Of a stretch of 64,000 nucleotides of DNA, positions 1 through 7,827 are shown one piece after another. Source of the stretch: Alsobacter sp046349155. Lineage in GTDB: Bacteria > Pseudomonadota > Alphaproteobacteria > Rhizobiales > Beijerinckiaceae. The position numbers and the translations under genes were made by a program. The stretch is taken from contig JAXMCW010000004.1 of the NCBI GenBank assembly GCA_046349155.1, positions 372,001 to 436,000 on the forward strand. Reading direction: 5' to 3'. The notes under the pieces were generated by a model. That model was not told the origin of the DNA and searched no databases. It was given only the letters and a program-made list of their open reading frames with translations. Within the stretch, counting starts at the first letter, position 1. Each line of letters opens with the position of its first letter.

Positions 1-246
1 TATCGCCGTCTTCCCCTTGGCGAGCTCAAGCGGCTTACGGCCGTACCGGATTTCGACCAGATACGCCCCCGACTGATCGACCCACCACCATGGACGTTTC
101 GGGGTCCGACCGCTCTCTCCATGTACGCGGGCCTTCGAGATCTGTTCGTCGAGAGCCCTTAAGAGCCGCTGCCGTCGAGCTGACGCCCGATCGATCGTAC
201 GCGGCCGCTCAGCCTCAACCACCTTGAGAGTCTTCTCCAAAGCCAT
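1..246 (-). CDS. hypothetical protein, 3' end outside the window
   Basis: Open from an ATG at 246 to the window edge with no stop (82 codons visible), preceded by a strong Shine-Dalgarno AAGGAGGG. The N-terminal half is basic and helical (ERPRTIDRASARRQRLLRAL). The visible C-terminal part has a WWW cluster near residue 56 and ends YGRKPLELAKGKTAI. From memory this ending resembles small DUF6641-type proteins of integrative elements, but I cannot confirm the family. Function unknown. It is separated by about 130 bp from the next minus-strand gene. Confidence 0.6.
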   Translation of the reverse strand, partial: MALEKTLKVVEAERPRTIDRASARRQRLLRALDEQISKARVHGESGRTPKRPWWWVDQSGAYLVEIRYGRKPLELAKGKTAI

Positions 247-375
247 TGCTGCCCTCCTTTTATGGACAACGGCACCCTCCCGGCGACCGTTGAAGAGGTC
301 CACGCGTTTGGAAGCTTCCGGAGAGCGCTGGCTGGTGGAAAGACGCAACGCCGGGGAGCTACGAATGCATCCAGC

Positions 376-882
376 TCAGGTCAGCAGCTCAACCGTGACG
401 TCCTCGCGGTTGTCGTCCGGGTGGATCATGAACGGGTCATCCGGCAGCTCGAAGGTGTACTGAAACGTCACGGCCCACCGGAGCTCGTCATTCTCCTCCT
501 GCCAGCGCTCAAACAACTCTGGTGACGAGAACCGGCGATCGAACTCCAGGTCGAACTGCACCGATGCGCAGATGCACGGAAGGGCACCTTCGCTGAAATC
601 AACTTCCTCGAATTGGACGTTGGGGACCACAAAGTCTGTTTGGCTCAGCAGGCCGTCCGCCTTCGTCAGGTTCCATGGAATCCATGTAGCTTGGATATGC
701 TTTGCCACGTTCAAGCAGATCGCCTTGGACCGGCTCTTAGTCAGCGTTCTTGTCTCCCGGAGGTCAGACCAACGCTTGCCTGCGTCGATGAGCTCTGCTG
801 GGATCCACTTCACGTCGGGCTGGAACATAGGGCTGCCACAGCTGAGCGTTGCGTTGAACCTGTGCTTGAACCCTCTCGCCAT
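376..882 (-). CDS. hypothetical protein (168 aa)
   Basis: Complete 168-residue frame with ATG at 882. The protein is soluble, acidic toward the C-terminus, with many aromatic residues and no signal peptide or membrane segment. Residues about 110-160 (VQFDLEFDRRFSSPELFERWQEEN and following, with FQYTFELPDDPF) look like a beta-rich globular domain. I do not recognise the family. It lies upstream of, and in the same orientation as, the partial gene at the left edge, so the two may be co-transcribed. Confidence 0.6.
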   Translation of the reverse strand: MARGFKHRFNATLSCGSPMFQPDVKWIPAELIDAGKRWSDLRETRTLTKSRSKAICLNVAKHIQATWIPWNLTKADGLLSQTDFVVPNVQFEEVDFSEGALPCICASVQFDLEFDRRFSSPELFERWQEENDELRWAVTFQYTFELPDDPFMIHPDDNREDVTVELLT

Positions 883-917
883 CGGTGGATGCTGCGCTCG
901 TTGACCTTGAACTTAAA

Positions 918-940
918 CAGCGCCTTTCGGCGCTGGTTTT
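918..940 (+). terminator. terminator-like hairpin with T tract
   Basis: CAGCGCC, loop TTTC, GGCGCTG, then GTTTT: a perfect 7-bp GC-rich stem followed by a short T run on the plus strand. No plus-strand gene ends here, so it is either left over from a lost gene or forms a leader hairpin 36 bp upstream of the minus gene starting at 882. Confidence 0.45.
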
Positions 941-1055
941 AATCTCCCGGCTTCGTACCTAAACCGAAGCGTATCGACCGGAAGGTGCTCTGCAGGTTGG
1001 GTGTCGCGGAGCGTCCAACCATTTTGTCGGATGATCAACTAAGGAGGGTACAGAA

Positions 1056-1157
1056 TTGGAAATCGCAAGGTTGCTCACAACGCTGAGCAGGGCAGAGCTG
1101 CCTATCCGGTTAACCGACGCAAAATTACAGTCGCTGTGTGAAGTACAACTCGGTTGA
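1056..1157 (+). CDS. possible 33-residue peptide with TTG start
   Basis: A TTG codon at 1056 lies 6 bp after a perfect AAGGAGGG and opens a 34-codon frame (MEIARLLTTLSRAELPIRL...) ending with TGA at 1157. The helical Leu/Arg pattern could be a small regulatory peptide or the stump of a longer gene. The only support is the ribosome binding site. A remnant gene begins 6 bp downstream. Confidence 0.3.
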   Translation: MEIARLLTTLSRAELPIRLTDAKLQSLCEVQLG

Positions 1158-1163
1158 GAGACG

Positions 1164-1337
1164 ATGACAGACATTGATTAGGCCTCGTCCAAGATCGATC
1201 TCATCGTCTCACGCCTCGGGGACGGGCGGGGCGAAATGCTCGCGAGAGTGCGCGCAATGGTTCTCGAGTCCGATCCTGACGAGGTCGAGACCATTAAGTG
1301 GGAGAAACTTATCGCGCTACGCGCGCGCCCAAGGTGA
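1164..1337 (+). pseudogene. DUF1801-type protein remnant with amber codon 6
   Basis: The frame from ATG 1164 reads MTDID-stop and continues in the same frame as ASSKIDLIVSRLGDGRGEMLARVRAMVLESDPDEVE.... This matches the N-terminal signature of DUF1801 proteins (LGDWRGETLARLRALIKEADP). TAG at codon 6 interrupts it, and the similarity is lost near 1300, where the adjacent convergent MFS gene begins. About 45 of the usual 110-140 residues remain, so this is a decayed gene fragment. The family match is from memory. Confidence 0.5.
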
Positions 1338-2460
1338 CCATCAGCATCAGGGCGGCGACGAGAAGGAGCGCGATTGATAGGCTTGTGCCGTGCGCGACGA
1401 AGCCGACCATCGCCGGGCCAAGCAGAACACCAGCATAGGCGACCGTCGTTATAGCTGAGATCGCGTGACTGGCAGGCATCAGCGTCTGCCGGCCGCCGAG
1501 TGAGAACAGCACCGGCACGATGTTCGATGCACCCGCGCCGACCAGCAAGAACCCCGCGATAGCCGTCACCGGCGAGGGAGCATAAACGGCCAGGGTGAAG
1601 CCTGTTGCCACCATCAAAGAGCCGAACAGCAGGATGCGCAGACCGCCTATCGTGGCGACGACTCGGTCACCAAACAGCCGCCCGATGGTCATCGACGTGG
1701 CGAAGGCTGCATATCCAAAGCCCGCCTCGGCTGGGTCCATGCCCTTATCGGACAGGAACAGAGCGCCCCAGTCGAGCACCACGCCCTCAGCCAGGAAAAC
1801 AATGAAGCAGAGCAAGCCGAGGAAGAGAACCGGCCCGCGCGGAGCCACGAAGAGCGGAACGTCCGCCTCCTTGTTGCCGTAGGGCAGCATTCCCGGTCCG
1901 GCTAGCGAGAGAAGCGCCGCGCAGCCAACCGCGACGACGCCGATGGGTGGCGTGGCACCGAGCCAAAGCATCAAGCTCACGAACGCGGATCCGGCGATCC
2001 CGCCCACGCTCCACATGCCGTGGAAGCCCGACATCATCGGCTTGGCCGAGTCCTTCTCGACGAGCACGGACTGCGTGTTCATGGCGACGTCCATCGTGCC
2101 CATCGCGCCGCCAAAGGCGACCAGCACGACGCCAAGCGACGCGAAGGATGAAGCGACGGCGAGAAGTGGCATAGCAAGGCACAGCACGATTCCGGGGATC
2201 AGGATCAGCGCCCGGCAGCCCATACGGCTCAATAGGATCCCACTCACGGGCATGGTGATCATCGAGCCGAGGCCTAGGCACAGCAGAAGCGCGCCGAGGG
2301 ATGCTTCGTCGGCGCTCAGGCGCTCCTTGGCGAAGGGCACGAGGGGGGCCCAGCCACCCACGGAGACGCCAACGACGAAGAAAGCTGCGCGAGTCGCCCA
2401 CTGCTCGCGAAGGCCTGACACGTGTTCCAAGGGAGAAACTGTGCCGGCGCTCGCGATCAT
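1309..2460 (-). CDS. MFS transporter, YbjJ-like
   Basis: Inner-membrane carrier of 383 residues with about 12 hydrophobic segments, the usual length for the major facilitator superfamily. Residues about 20-60 contain the first two segments (FFVVGVSVGGWAPLVPFAKERL). The loop after segment 2 (GILLSRMGCRALI) corresponds to the MFS G-x-L-x-D-R motif, here lacking the Asp. The motif GFHGMWSVGGIAG in the middle is typical of YbjJ/fucose-permease-like members. The ATG at 2460 follows GAGGAGACCGAGGAC. Substrate unknown. It stands alone, with no metabolic neighbour on the same strand. Confidence 0.85.
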   Translation of the reverse strand: MIASAGTVSPLEHVSGLREQWATRAAFFVVGVSVGGWAPLVPFAKERLSADEASLGALLLCLGLGSMITMPVSGILLSRMGCRALILIPGIVLCLAMPLLAVASSFASLGVVLVAFGGAMGTMDVAMNTQSVLVEKDSAKPMMSGFHGMWSVGGIAGSAFVSLMLWLGATPPIGVVAVGCAALLSLAGPGMLPYGNKEADVPLFVAPRGPVLFLGLLCFIVFLAEGVVLDWGALFLSDKGMDPAEAGFGYAAFATSMTIGRLFGDRVVATIGGLRILLFGSLMVATGFTLAVYAPSPVTAIAGFLLVGAGASNIVPVLFSLGGRQTLMPASHAISAITTVAYAGVLLGPAMVGFVAHGTSLSIALLLVAALMLMVTLGARVAR

Positions 2461-2788
2461 GTCCTCGGTCTCCTCGCGGGGCCATTCCGGTCAGGTTTTA
2501 GCGGCTGACTTGCACTTGCAGCCGCGCAGACCCGGCAATGTTGGAGTGTAGGGTCCTTCCCACGTCACGTAAGTCGGTGCGCGAGATTTTCTGAGGTGAG
2601 GTATTGATTGGGTCATTTTCGCAATCAGGCACTATTCGGCTGTGCGCCATAAGCAGAATATAACCTCGACGCTCAAAGCGGACCAAAAGGCGTTCGAGCT
2701 GAGACTACAAAGATCGGGGCTTCGCCCAGAGCATAATGGTTCTCTGATGAAAATGCTCCTTGATGCTCACCATTTATTGGAATCCATT
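2461..2788. other. intergenic region, 328 bp
   Basis: No convincing gene. It contains an inverted repeat TGATTG (2605-2610) and CAATCA (2622-2627) separated by 11 bp, which could be a regulator site for the divergent-facing MFS promoter region, but nothing else supports this. Confidence 0.4.
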
Positions 2789-3160
2789 TCAGCCAGCATT
2801 TAGCAGCCGATCTAACTCAACGAGCAGTTCTCTCCCCTCAAATGGTTTTACAAGAAAAGCTTCAGGTCCACGCCTCGAGACCTCCAGGCGCAGGTCGGGC
2901 GTGTCAAAGCCGGTGATAAAGATCACCGGCAATGACGGAGCCCTTTTTCTCAAGTTGTCGACCAGCATGAGCCCGCTGGCTCTAGGAAGGTGGATGTCAC
3001 AAAGGAGGCAGTCCGGCGCAAGGAAGGGCTCAAGCGCTAGAATGGCCTCGGCGGACGCGAATTCCGTGCAGGCGTATCCAGCCGCCTTGAGAAGGCGGCC
3101 CAAGGCGCGGCGCATGCTGGCGTCGTCTTCGACCACCGAGATCCGCTTGCGTCCGGCCAT
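2789..3160 (-). CDS. single-domain response regulator (FixJ-type receiver)
   Basis: A 123-residue receiver domain with no output domain. The acidic pocket is E11-D12-D13, the phospho-acceptor is D55 in LLCDIHLPRASG, T83 sits in FITGF and K105 in LVKPF. A longer frame starts at 3244, but the receiver fold begins at the internal ATG 3160, so I chose that start. It follows the FixJ-type regulator and sensor kinase on the same strand, so it probably acts as a phosphate sink or competing target for that kinase, like other orphan CheY-like receivers beside FixJ systems. Confidence 0.8.
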   Translation of the reverse strand: MAGRKRISVVEDDASMRRALGRLLKAAGYACTEFASAEAILALEPFLAPDCLLCDIHLPRASGLMLVDNLRKRAPSLPVIFITGFDTPDLRLEVSRRGPEAFLVKPFEGRELLVELDRLLNAG

Positions 3161-3252
3161 ACGGTGCCCCCGGAAAAATCTTCTCTTAAAAGACACCGGG
3201 GCACCATTGTCCTTGCGGGCAATCGACCTTGCCCGAAAGTGCAAATTTCAGC

Positions 3253-3873
3253 TCAGGGCTCTTCCGCACGCAGAGCCAGCTCAAACCGCTCCGCCAGGCG
3301 GCCGAGCCCTGCCGCTGAATCCGTCCCTAGTTTTTCCATCAGGGCCGCCCGCTGCGCCTTGATGGTTCGCTCGCTAACGTGAAGCTCGTCAGCAATTTGC
3401 TTGTTCAGCTTTCCTGCCGCAACACAGGCAAAGATTTGTCGCTCGCGGCCTGAAAGGGAGCCAAGGGCTGCAATCAGTCGTTCGCGTTCTGCCTTTTGTG
3501 ACCGTGCAACTTCGTCCCGCTTCAAAGCTCGCTGCACGGCGTCCAGGAGCGCCTCTGGGACAACTGGCTTCTCGAGGTAATCTATAGCACCACCTTTCAA
3601 GGCGCTCGCGCAGGACGCGACATCCGCGTGGCCAGTCATAAAGACGATAGGTAAGTGGATTGCTTGCTCCTTGAGCGCCTTCTGGAGATCGATGCCCGAC
3701 GGACCGGGCATCATCACGTCCAGGAGCAAACAGCCCGGCTCATCAGCGGGTTTGTGCACCAGAAAGTCGCCAGCCGAGGAATAGCCCTTGGCCTCCAGTC
3801 CGCTTGCACGAAGAAGACGCAGAAGGGACGTTCGCATGGACTCATCGTCGTCCACAACATGCACGATCGTCAT
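3253..3873 (-). CDS. FixJ/LuxR-family response regulator
   Basis: A 206-residue DNA-binding regulator. The N-terminal receiver (about 1-120) has D8-D9-D10, phospho-acceptor D52 in LLLDVMMPGPSG, and a conserved Lys in YLEKPV. The C-terminal LuxR-type helix-turn-helix (about 140-185) contains LSGRERQIFACVAAGKLNKQ and HVSERTIKAQ. The ATG at 3873 overlaps the TGA of the upstream kinase as TGATG, showing translational coupling. GTG 3876 is the alternative start. Inferred role: activator of the divergent sulfatase operon through the repeats at 5901-5957. Confidence 0.9.
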   Translation of the reverse strand: MTIVHVVDDDESMRTSLLRLLRASGLEAKGYSSAGDFLVHKPADEPGCLLLDVMMPGPSGIDLQKALKEQAIHLPIVFMTGHADVASCASALKGGAIDYLEKPVVPEALLDAVQRALKRDEVARSQKAERERLIAALGSLSGRERQIFACVAAGKLNKQIADELHVSERTIKAQRAALMEKLGTDSAAGLGRLAERFELALRAEEP

Positions 3874-5792
3874 CACGTCACCTCTTTCACACTGACAGAG
3901 TGGTTCGCACCCGTGTCGCAGATCGGGAATTCGAGTTTGAAAGAAGCGCCCCCGTTCGCCGAGTTGGACGCTGATACTCGGCCTCCATGCGCTTCAACCA
4001 GGGTGCGAACAATCGAGAGGCCAAGTCCCATTCCACTTTGTTTGGTGGTGAAAAATGAATCGAACAGCCGATCGAGATTATCGGGATCGATGCCGTGGCC
4101 ATTGTCGGAGACCGTGAAGCACGCGGTGCCCCCGCTCCTTTCCAGAACGAGGGACACCAGCCGATCGCTTTCGAGCCTGTCGGCCACAGCGTCCATTGCG
4201 TTTAGAAGCAGGTTGATCAGAACCTGCTGGATCTGCACGCGATCGCCCATCACTTCTATAGGCCCAGCCGGAGCAATTGCCGTCAGGGTCACACCTCTGC
4301 GGCGCGCCTCGCCGCGCATGATCGTCCCGGTGTCGCTTACAACGCGCGTCAGGTCGACGGGCTTGCGCTCGACTTCATGCCTTTCCATGAGTGCTCGCAA
4401 TTGCCGGATCACATCATTCGCGCGAAGGTTGTCCCGCTGAATGTCGTCCAATATCGGGTCAAGCCCTTCGCGCGACACGCCTTTGCGCAACATCAGCGCC
4501 ATGGCCGCGACATTGCTTTGGATCGCGCCAAGAGGCTGGTTGATCTCGTGCGCGATCGAGGCGGTGAGTTGCCCAGCCACTGCCAGGCGCGACGCATGAG
4601 CGAGTTCGAAGCGATGACGATCAACGACGCCTTCAACCGTTCGGCGACGGCGGCGCTCGATCAGTAATCTGACGAGCAACAAGGACTGGACGATCAAGAC
4701 TGCAAGTGCGGCAATAACAATGCCGCGATACTGCTCCCACAGCCCTGGATCTCTGTATTGTACTGATGCGTCCGGGGGAACTCTTGAGTTCGCAATGTTC
4801 CAGCGCTCGAGCTGGCGGTGATCAAGTATGGTGCGCACGGGCATAACTGCTGGAAGGCCAAGATCAGCAATTCTGCTACCGAGCAGGAGCTTGACCGCGA
4901 TGGAACCCGCCGTGGCACCCATGTCGCGGAACGTTGGAACTCTCCCTCCTACCACGCCCGTGCCAATGAACGTGTCGAACGGTCCAAACACGGGCGCCGG
5001 TGAGGCATCCGCAATGACCTTCGCTGCATCACGCGGAGCAAATTTTTGCCCAGCGCCATCGACGAAGTAACCAGCAGTGTAGACGATGCTGTCCGCGGGA
5101 ATGCTTTTGAGACGATCTACCAGTTCGGGGGTAGGCAGCCCTGAAAGTGTTTCAACGTCCCGTACCCGGCTGCTCAGACGAACCTTGTCGATCAGAATTG
5201 ATTTCCAGGTGCGATCAAATTCGGAGCTGCCGCTGACGATGACAAGATGCTTTCTGGTTGGAAGAAGCGACAGAGCCAGGTCCACGGTAGCTACGGCGTC
5301 ATATTCAATGGGAACACCTACCACGTCGTTAGGCGGGTGAAGTCTTTGAATGTTCGCTGTGCCTACGCCCATGTGGATCACTGGAACTTGTGGAAGTAGT
5401 TCTGCACGATGATCTAGCCAAAATCCGAGCGCAGCGCTGCCACCCACCACAACCAGGGCCGGCTTTTTTGCGTCATACTTTGCCCGTAGGTATTGCACGA
5501 TAGCGGAGGTGTAGGCATCCCCAGCGAATTGTGGAAAGCCAAGGAACTCGGCGTTGACTTCTACCTGCAAACCGCTGGCAGTTATGACGTCGCTAAAACC
5601 TCGATCCCCTTCGATGGTGGCGGGTAGCAATCGACTATTCTCATAGATAACCAGGATGCTCGGTGAGTCAGCGTTGGCTTGATCAACGACCGAAACGAGC
5701 ATGAGCGCGCAAATCCATAAGGCGCGGTCTGTGAGCCAGTTGAGCGATCGAAGGCGGCAGAATAGGCCGCTATGCAAAAAGCAAGTCGGCAT
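3873..5792 (-). CDS. sensor histidine kinase with ABC-substrate-binding-like sensor
   Basis: A 639-residue membrane kinase. An N-terminal hydrophobic segment (about 24-38) is followed by a large periplasmic domain (about 45-330) resembling the ABC_sub_bind (PF04392) fold: ILVIYENSR, VVVGGSAALGFWL, GVPIEYDAVATVDLALSLLP. A second membrane segment spans 357-377. The HisKA region has the H-box SIAHEINQPLGAI with H415. The ATPase domain has the N-box (QVLINLLLNAMDAV), G1 (DNGHGID) and G2 (GMGLGLSIV). It is coupled to the downstream FixJ regulator. The sensed ligand is unknown; the divergent sulfatase operon suggests a sulfated or anionic compound, which is inference. Confidence 0.9.
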   Translation of the reverse strand: MPTCFLHSGLFCRLRSLNWLTDRALWICALMLVSVVDQANADSPSILVIYENSRLLPATIEGDRGFSDVITASGLQVEVNAEFLGFPQFAGDAYTSAIVQYLRAKYDAKKPALVVVGGSAALGFWLDHRAELLPQVPVIHMGVGTANIQRLHPPNDVVGVPIEYDAVATVDLALSLLPTRKHLVIVSGSSEFDRTWKSILIDKVRLSSRVRDVETLSGLPTPELVDRLKSIPADSIVYTAGYFVDGAGQKFAPRDAAKVIADASPAPVFGPFDTFIGTGVVGGRVPTFRDMGATAGSIAVKLLLGSRIADLGLPAVMPVRTILDHRQLERWNIANSRVPPDASVQYRDPGLWEQYRGIVIAALAVLIVQSLLLVRLLIERRRRRTVEGVVDRHRFELAHASRLAVAGQLTASIAHEINQPLGAIQSNVAAMALMLRKGVSREGLDPILDDIQRDNLRANDVIRQLRALMERHEVERKPVDLTRVVSDTGTIMRGEARRRGVTLTAIAPAGPIEVMGDRVQIQQVLINLLLNAMDAVADRLESDRLVSLVLERSGGTACFTVSDNGHGIDPDNLDRLFDSFFTTKQSGMGLGLSIVRTLVEAHGGRVSASNSANGGASFKLEFPICDTGANHSVSVKEVT

Positions 5793-5900
5793 TCAACAAG
5801 ACTCATCTGTCGCTCGAAGTGGGGCTTATACTACTGCTTTGCTCAAGTGGGTCAAACGGGGGCCCAGCGCTGTCAATTGTTGTATTTAAAAGTGTCAATT

Positions 5901-5957
5901 TTCCCGTTAGGGCACGAGGGCTTGCCCGTTAGGGCAGCGAAGTCTGCCCTTCGGGCC
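5901..5957. promoter_or_regulatory. three operator-like inverted repeats spaced 22 bp
   Basis: Three related inverted repeats start at 5901 (TTCCCGTTAGGGCA), 5923 (TGCCCGTTAGGGCA) and 5945 (TGCCCTTCGGGCC). The spacing is exactly 22 bp, two helical turns, so all face one side of the DNA. They lie between the divergent kinase gene (start 5792) and the sulfatase operon (start 6020), 62 bp from the latter. This layout fits cooperative binding by a dimeric activator. The FixJ-family regulator at 3253-3873 is the obvious candidate, by inference. Confidence 0.65.
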
Positions 5958-6019
5958 AATAGTCAAGTCGCTCAGGTGGCGCGACCCTTTCCTCCATCAA
6001 CAGGAATGGGGGATGACGC

Positions 6020-7744
6020 ATGCCCGCACTCAAGTCGTTTCGATTGACGTATGGAGCTCTGGCTGGTGGCGTATTGCTGGCGGCCACGGCACTGGCACCG
6101 TTCCAGGCGCAAGCCCAGACATCCGCCAAGCCCAACATCCTGTTCATCATGGGCGACGACATCGGCTGGATGCAGCCGAGCATCTACCATCGCGGACTCA
6201 TGGTGGGCGAGACGCCCAACATCGACCGTATTGGTCGCGAAGGCGCGATGTTCACCGACTACTATGCCGAGCAGAGCTGCACGGCAGGACGCAACGCCTT
6301 CTTCACCGGAATGCATCCGCTGCGCACGGGGATGATACCGCCCCAGCTTCCGGGCAGCCCGTCCTACTTGCGACCGGGCACTCCGGCCGTCGCCAAGTTC
6401 CTGCTCGACCTCGGCTATAGCACGGGCGAGTTCGGCAAGAATCACCTGGGAGATCATCCGGACGCGCTGCCAACCGCGCATGGCTTCCAGGAGTTTTGGG
6501 GCTACCTTTACCACCTCGATGCCATGCAGGGGGTGAGCTTCCCCGACATCAACCGGTCCCCGACCGACCAGGCGATCATTCCGCCTTGCAAGACTGTGCC
6601 TCTCCCCGGCGTGCCGGACACGCCCTCAGTGGATCCCGCCACCACCGCCTGCCTCACGCCTCCGCGACCGGTGCTCTCCTGCCGCTCAAGCGACGGCTCC
6701 TCGAAGAACCAGACCTGCCACGACGAAGGCCCGCTCACGTTGGATCGCTCGCGCACGGTGGACGAGGAGATCTCCTCCAAGGTCGTCGACTTCCTCGACA
6801 GGAACGATCCCAAGAAGACCAGTAAGCCCTTCTTCGTCTGGTACAACCCGGCACGCATGCACATTACGACGATGTTCTCGCCCAAGTACGAGGCCATGCT
6901 TGGCACGAAGGGCGGCAAGGACTGGGGCATCAACGAAGTCGGCATGAAGCAGATGGACGACAATATCGGCGTCGTCCTGCAGAAGCTGGAAGACATGGGC
7001 CAGCTCGATAACACGATCGTCGTCTTCACGACGGACAACGGGGCCGAGGTGATCACCTTCCCGGATGGCGGCGTGACGCCTTTCAAGGGCGGCAAGCTGA
7101 CGACGTGGGAAGGCGGCATGCGTGCGCCGCTCGTGGTGCGCTGGCCCGGCCACATCAAGCCTGGCACCGTGAAGAACCAGATCATGTCGGCCTTGGACTG
7201 GCTGCCGACTCTCGTTGACGTCGCCGGCGGGCCGAAAGGCGACGACCTCAAGAAGCAGATCGAGGCGGGCAGTTATCCCGGCATCGTCAAGACGACGCTC
7301 GACGGCGTGAACCAGCGCTCGTTCCTGGAAGGACAGTCGGATTCGGCCCGCGACACTTTCTTCTACTATGCCGGTCCTACTCCGTCGGCGGTGCGCTACA
7401 AGAACTGGAAGCTCTACTTTTCTATGGCTGGGGCGGACGCCATGGGTGGGCTGCTCGGGCCCCAGACGTGGCACTGGACGCAGCTGACGAACCTGAAGCG
7501 GGATCCTTTCGAGATTACGGTCGCGGACAACAAGTCGCTCCTGGCGATGGGCGGTGCGCTAGCGGCGCCGAGCACGGCCTACCTCTATGACTGGAACATC
7601 CTGCCGATCGGCCAGGCGCTCTGGCTGAAGGAGCTGGAGACCTTCCAGAAGTTCCCGCCCATGCAGGACCCCGAGAGCTACAACTTGAGCCAGGTCTACC
7701 AAGAGCTCAAGAAGTCGCGCGGCATGAGCCACGCGGGCGAATAG
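6020..7744 (+). CDS. exported arylsulfatase (formylglycine-dependent)
   Basis: A 574-residue sulfatase with a Sec signal peptide (about 1-33, ending AQAQ). The metal-binding motif NILFIMGDDIGW has D46-D47. The modification motif C87-T-A-G-R in EQSCTAGRNAF matches C-x-A-x-R, where Cys becomes formylglycine. A second metal site is TTDNGAE near residue 334. It hydrolyses a sulfate (or phosphonate) ester in the periplasm; the substrate cannot be read from sequence. It is the first gene of an operon that also encodes its maturase (10484-11446). A GGGGA sequence precedes the ATG. Confidence 0.92.
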   Translation: MPALKSFRLTYGALAGGVLLAATALAPFQAQAQTSAKPNILFIMGDDIGWMQPSIYHRGLMVGETPNIDRIGREGAMFTDYYAEQSCTAGRNAFFTGMHPLRTGMIPPQLPGSPSYLRPGTPAVAKFLLDLGYSTGEFGKNHLGDHPDALPTAHGFQEFWGYLYHLDAMQGVSFPDINRSPTDQAIIPPCKTVPLPGVPDTPSVDPATTACLTPPRPVLSCRSSDGSSKNQTCHDEGPLTLDRSRTVDEEISSKVVDFLDRNDPKKTSKPFFVWYNPARMHITTMFSPKYEAMLGTKGGKDWGINEVGMKQMDDNIGVVLQKLEDMGQLDNTIVVFTTDNGAEVITFPDGGVTPFKGGKLTTWEGGMRAPLVVRWPGHIKPGTVKNQIMSALDWLPTLVDVAGGPKGDDLKKQIEAGSYPGIVKTTLDGVNQRSFLEGQSDSARDTFFYYAGPTPSAVRYKNWKLYFSMAGADAMGGLLGPQTWHWTQLTNLKRDPFEITVADNKSLLAMGGALAAPSTAYLYDWNILPIGQALWLKELETFQKFPPMQDPESYNLSQVYQELKKSRGMSHAGE

Positions 7745-7755
7745 CCCAGCGTCGG

Positions 7756-7777
7756 GCGGGCGGCTGAGGCCGCCCGC
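7756..7777 (+). promoter_or_regulatory. intercistronic hairpin between sulfatase genes
   Basis: GCGGGCGGC, loop TGAG, GCCGCCCGC: a perfect 9-bp stem 12 bp after the first sulfatase stop, with no T tract. It is more likely an mRNA-processing or stability element that sets relative expression of the two sulfatases than a terminator. Confidence 0.5.
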
Positions 7778-7827
7778 AATGTCCCTCTGCCCGAACACAT
7801 TCGCCTCCTGCCCCCGCGGAGACTGAC

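Noticed and set aside
6508..7474. Long minus-strand frames opposite the sulfatase genes
   Set aside because: They have Arg/His-rich shadow composition, no signals and no homology pattern, while the plus strand carries complete sulfatase motifs.
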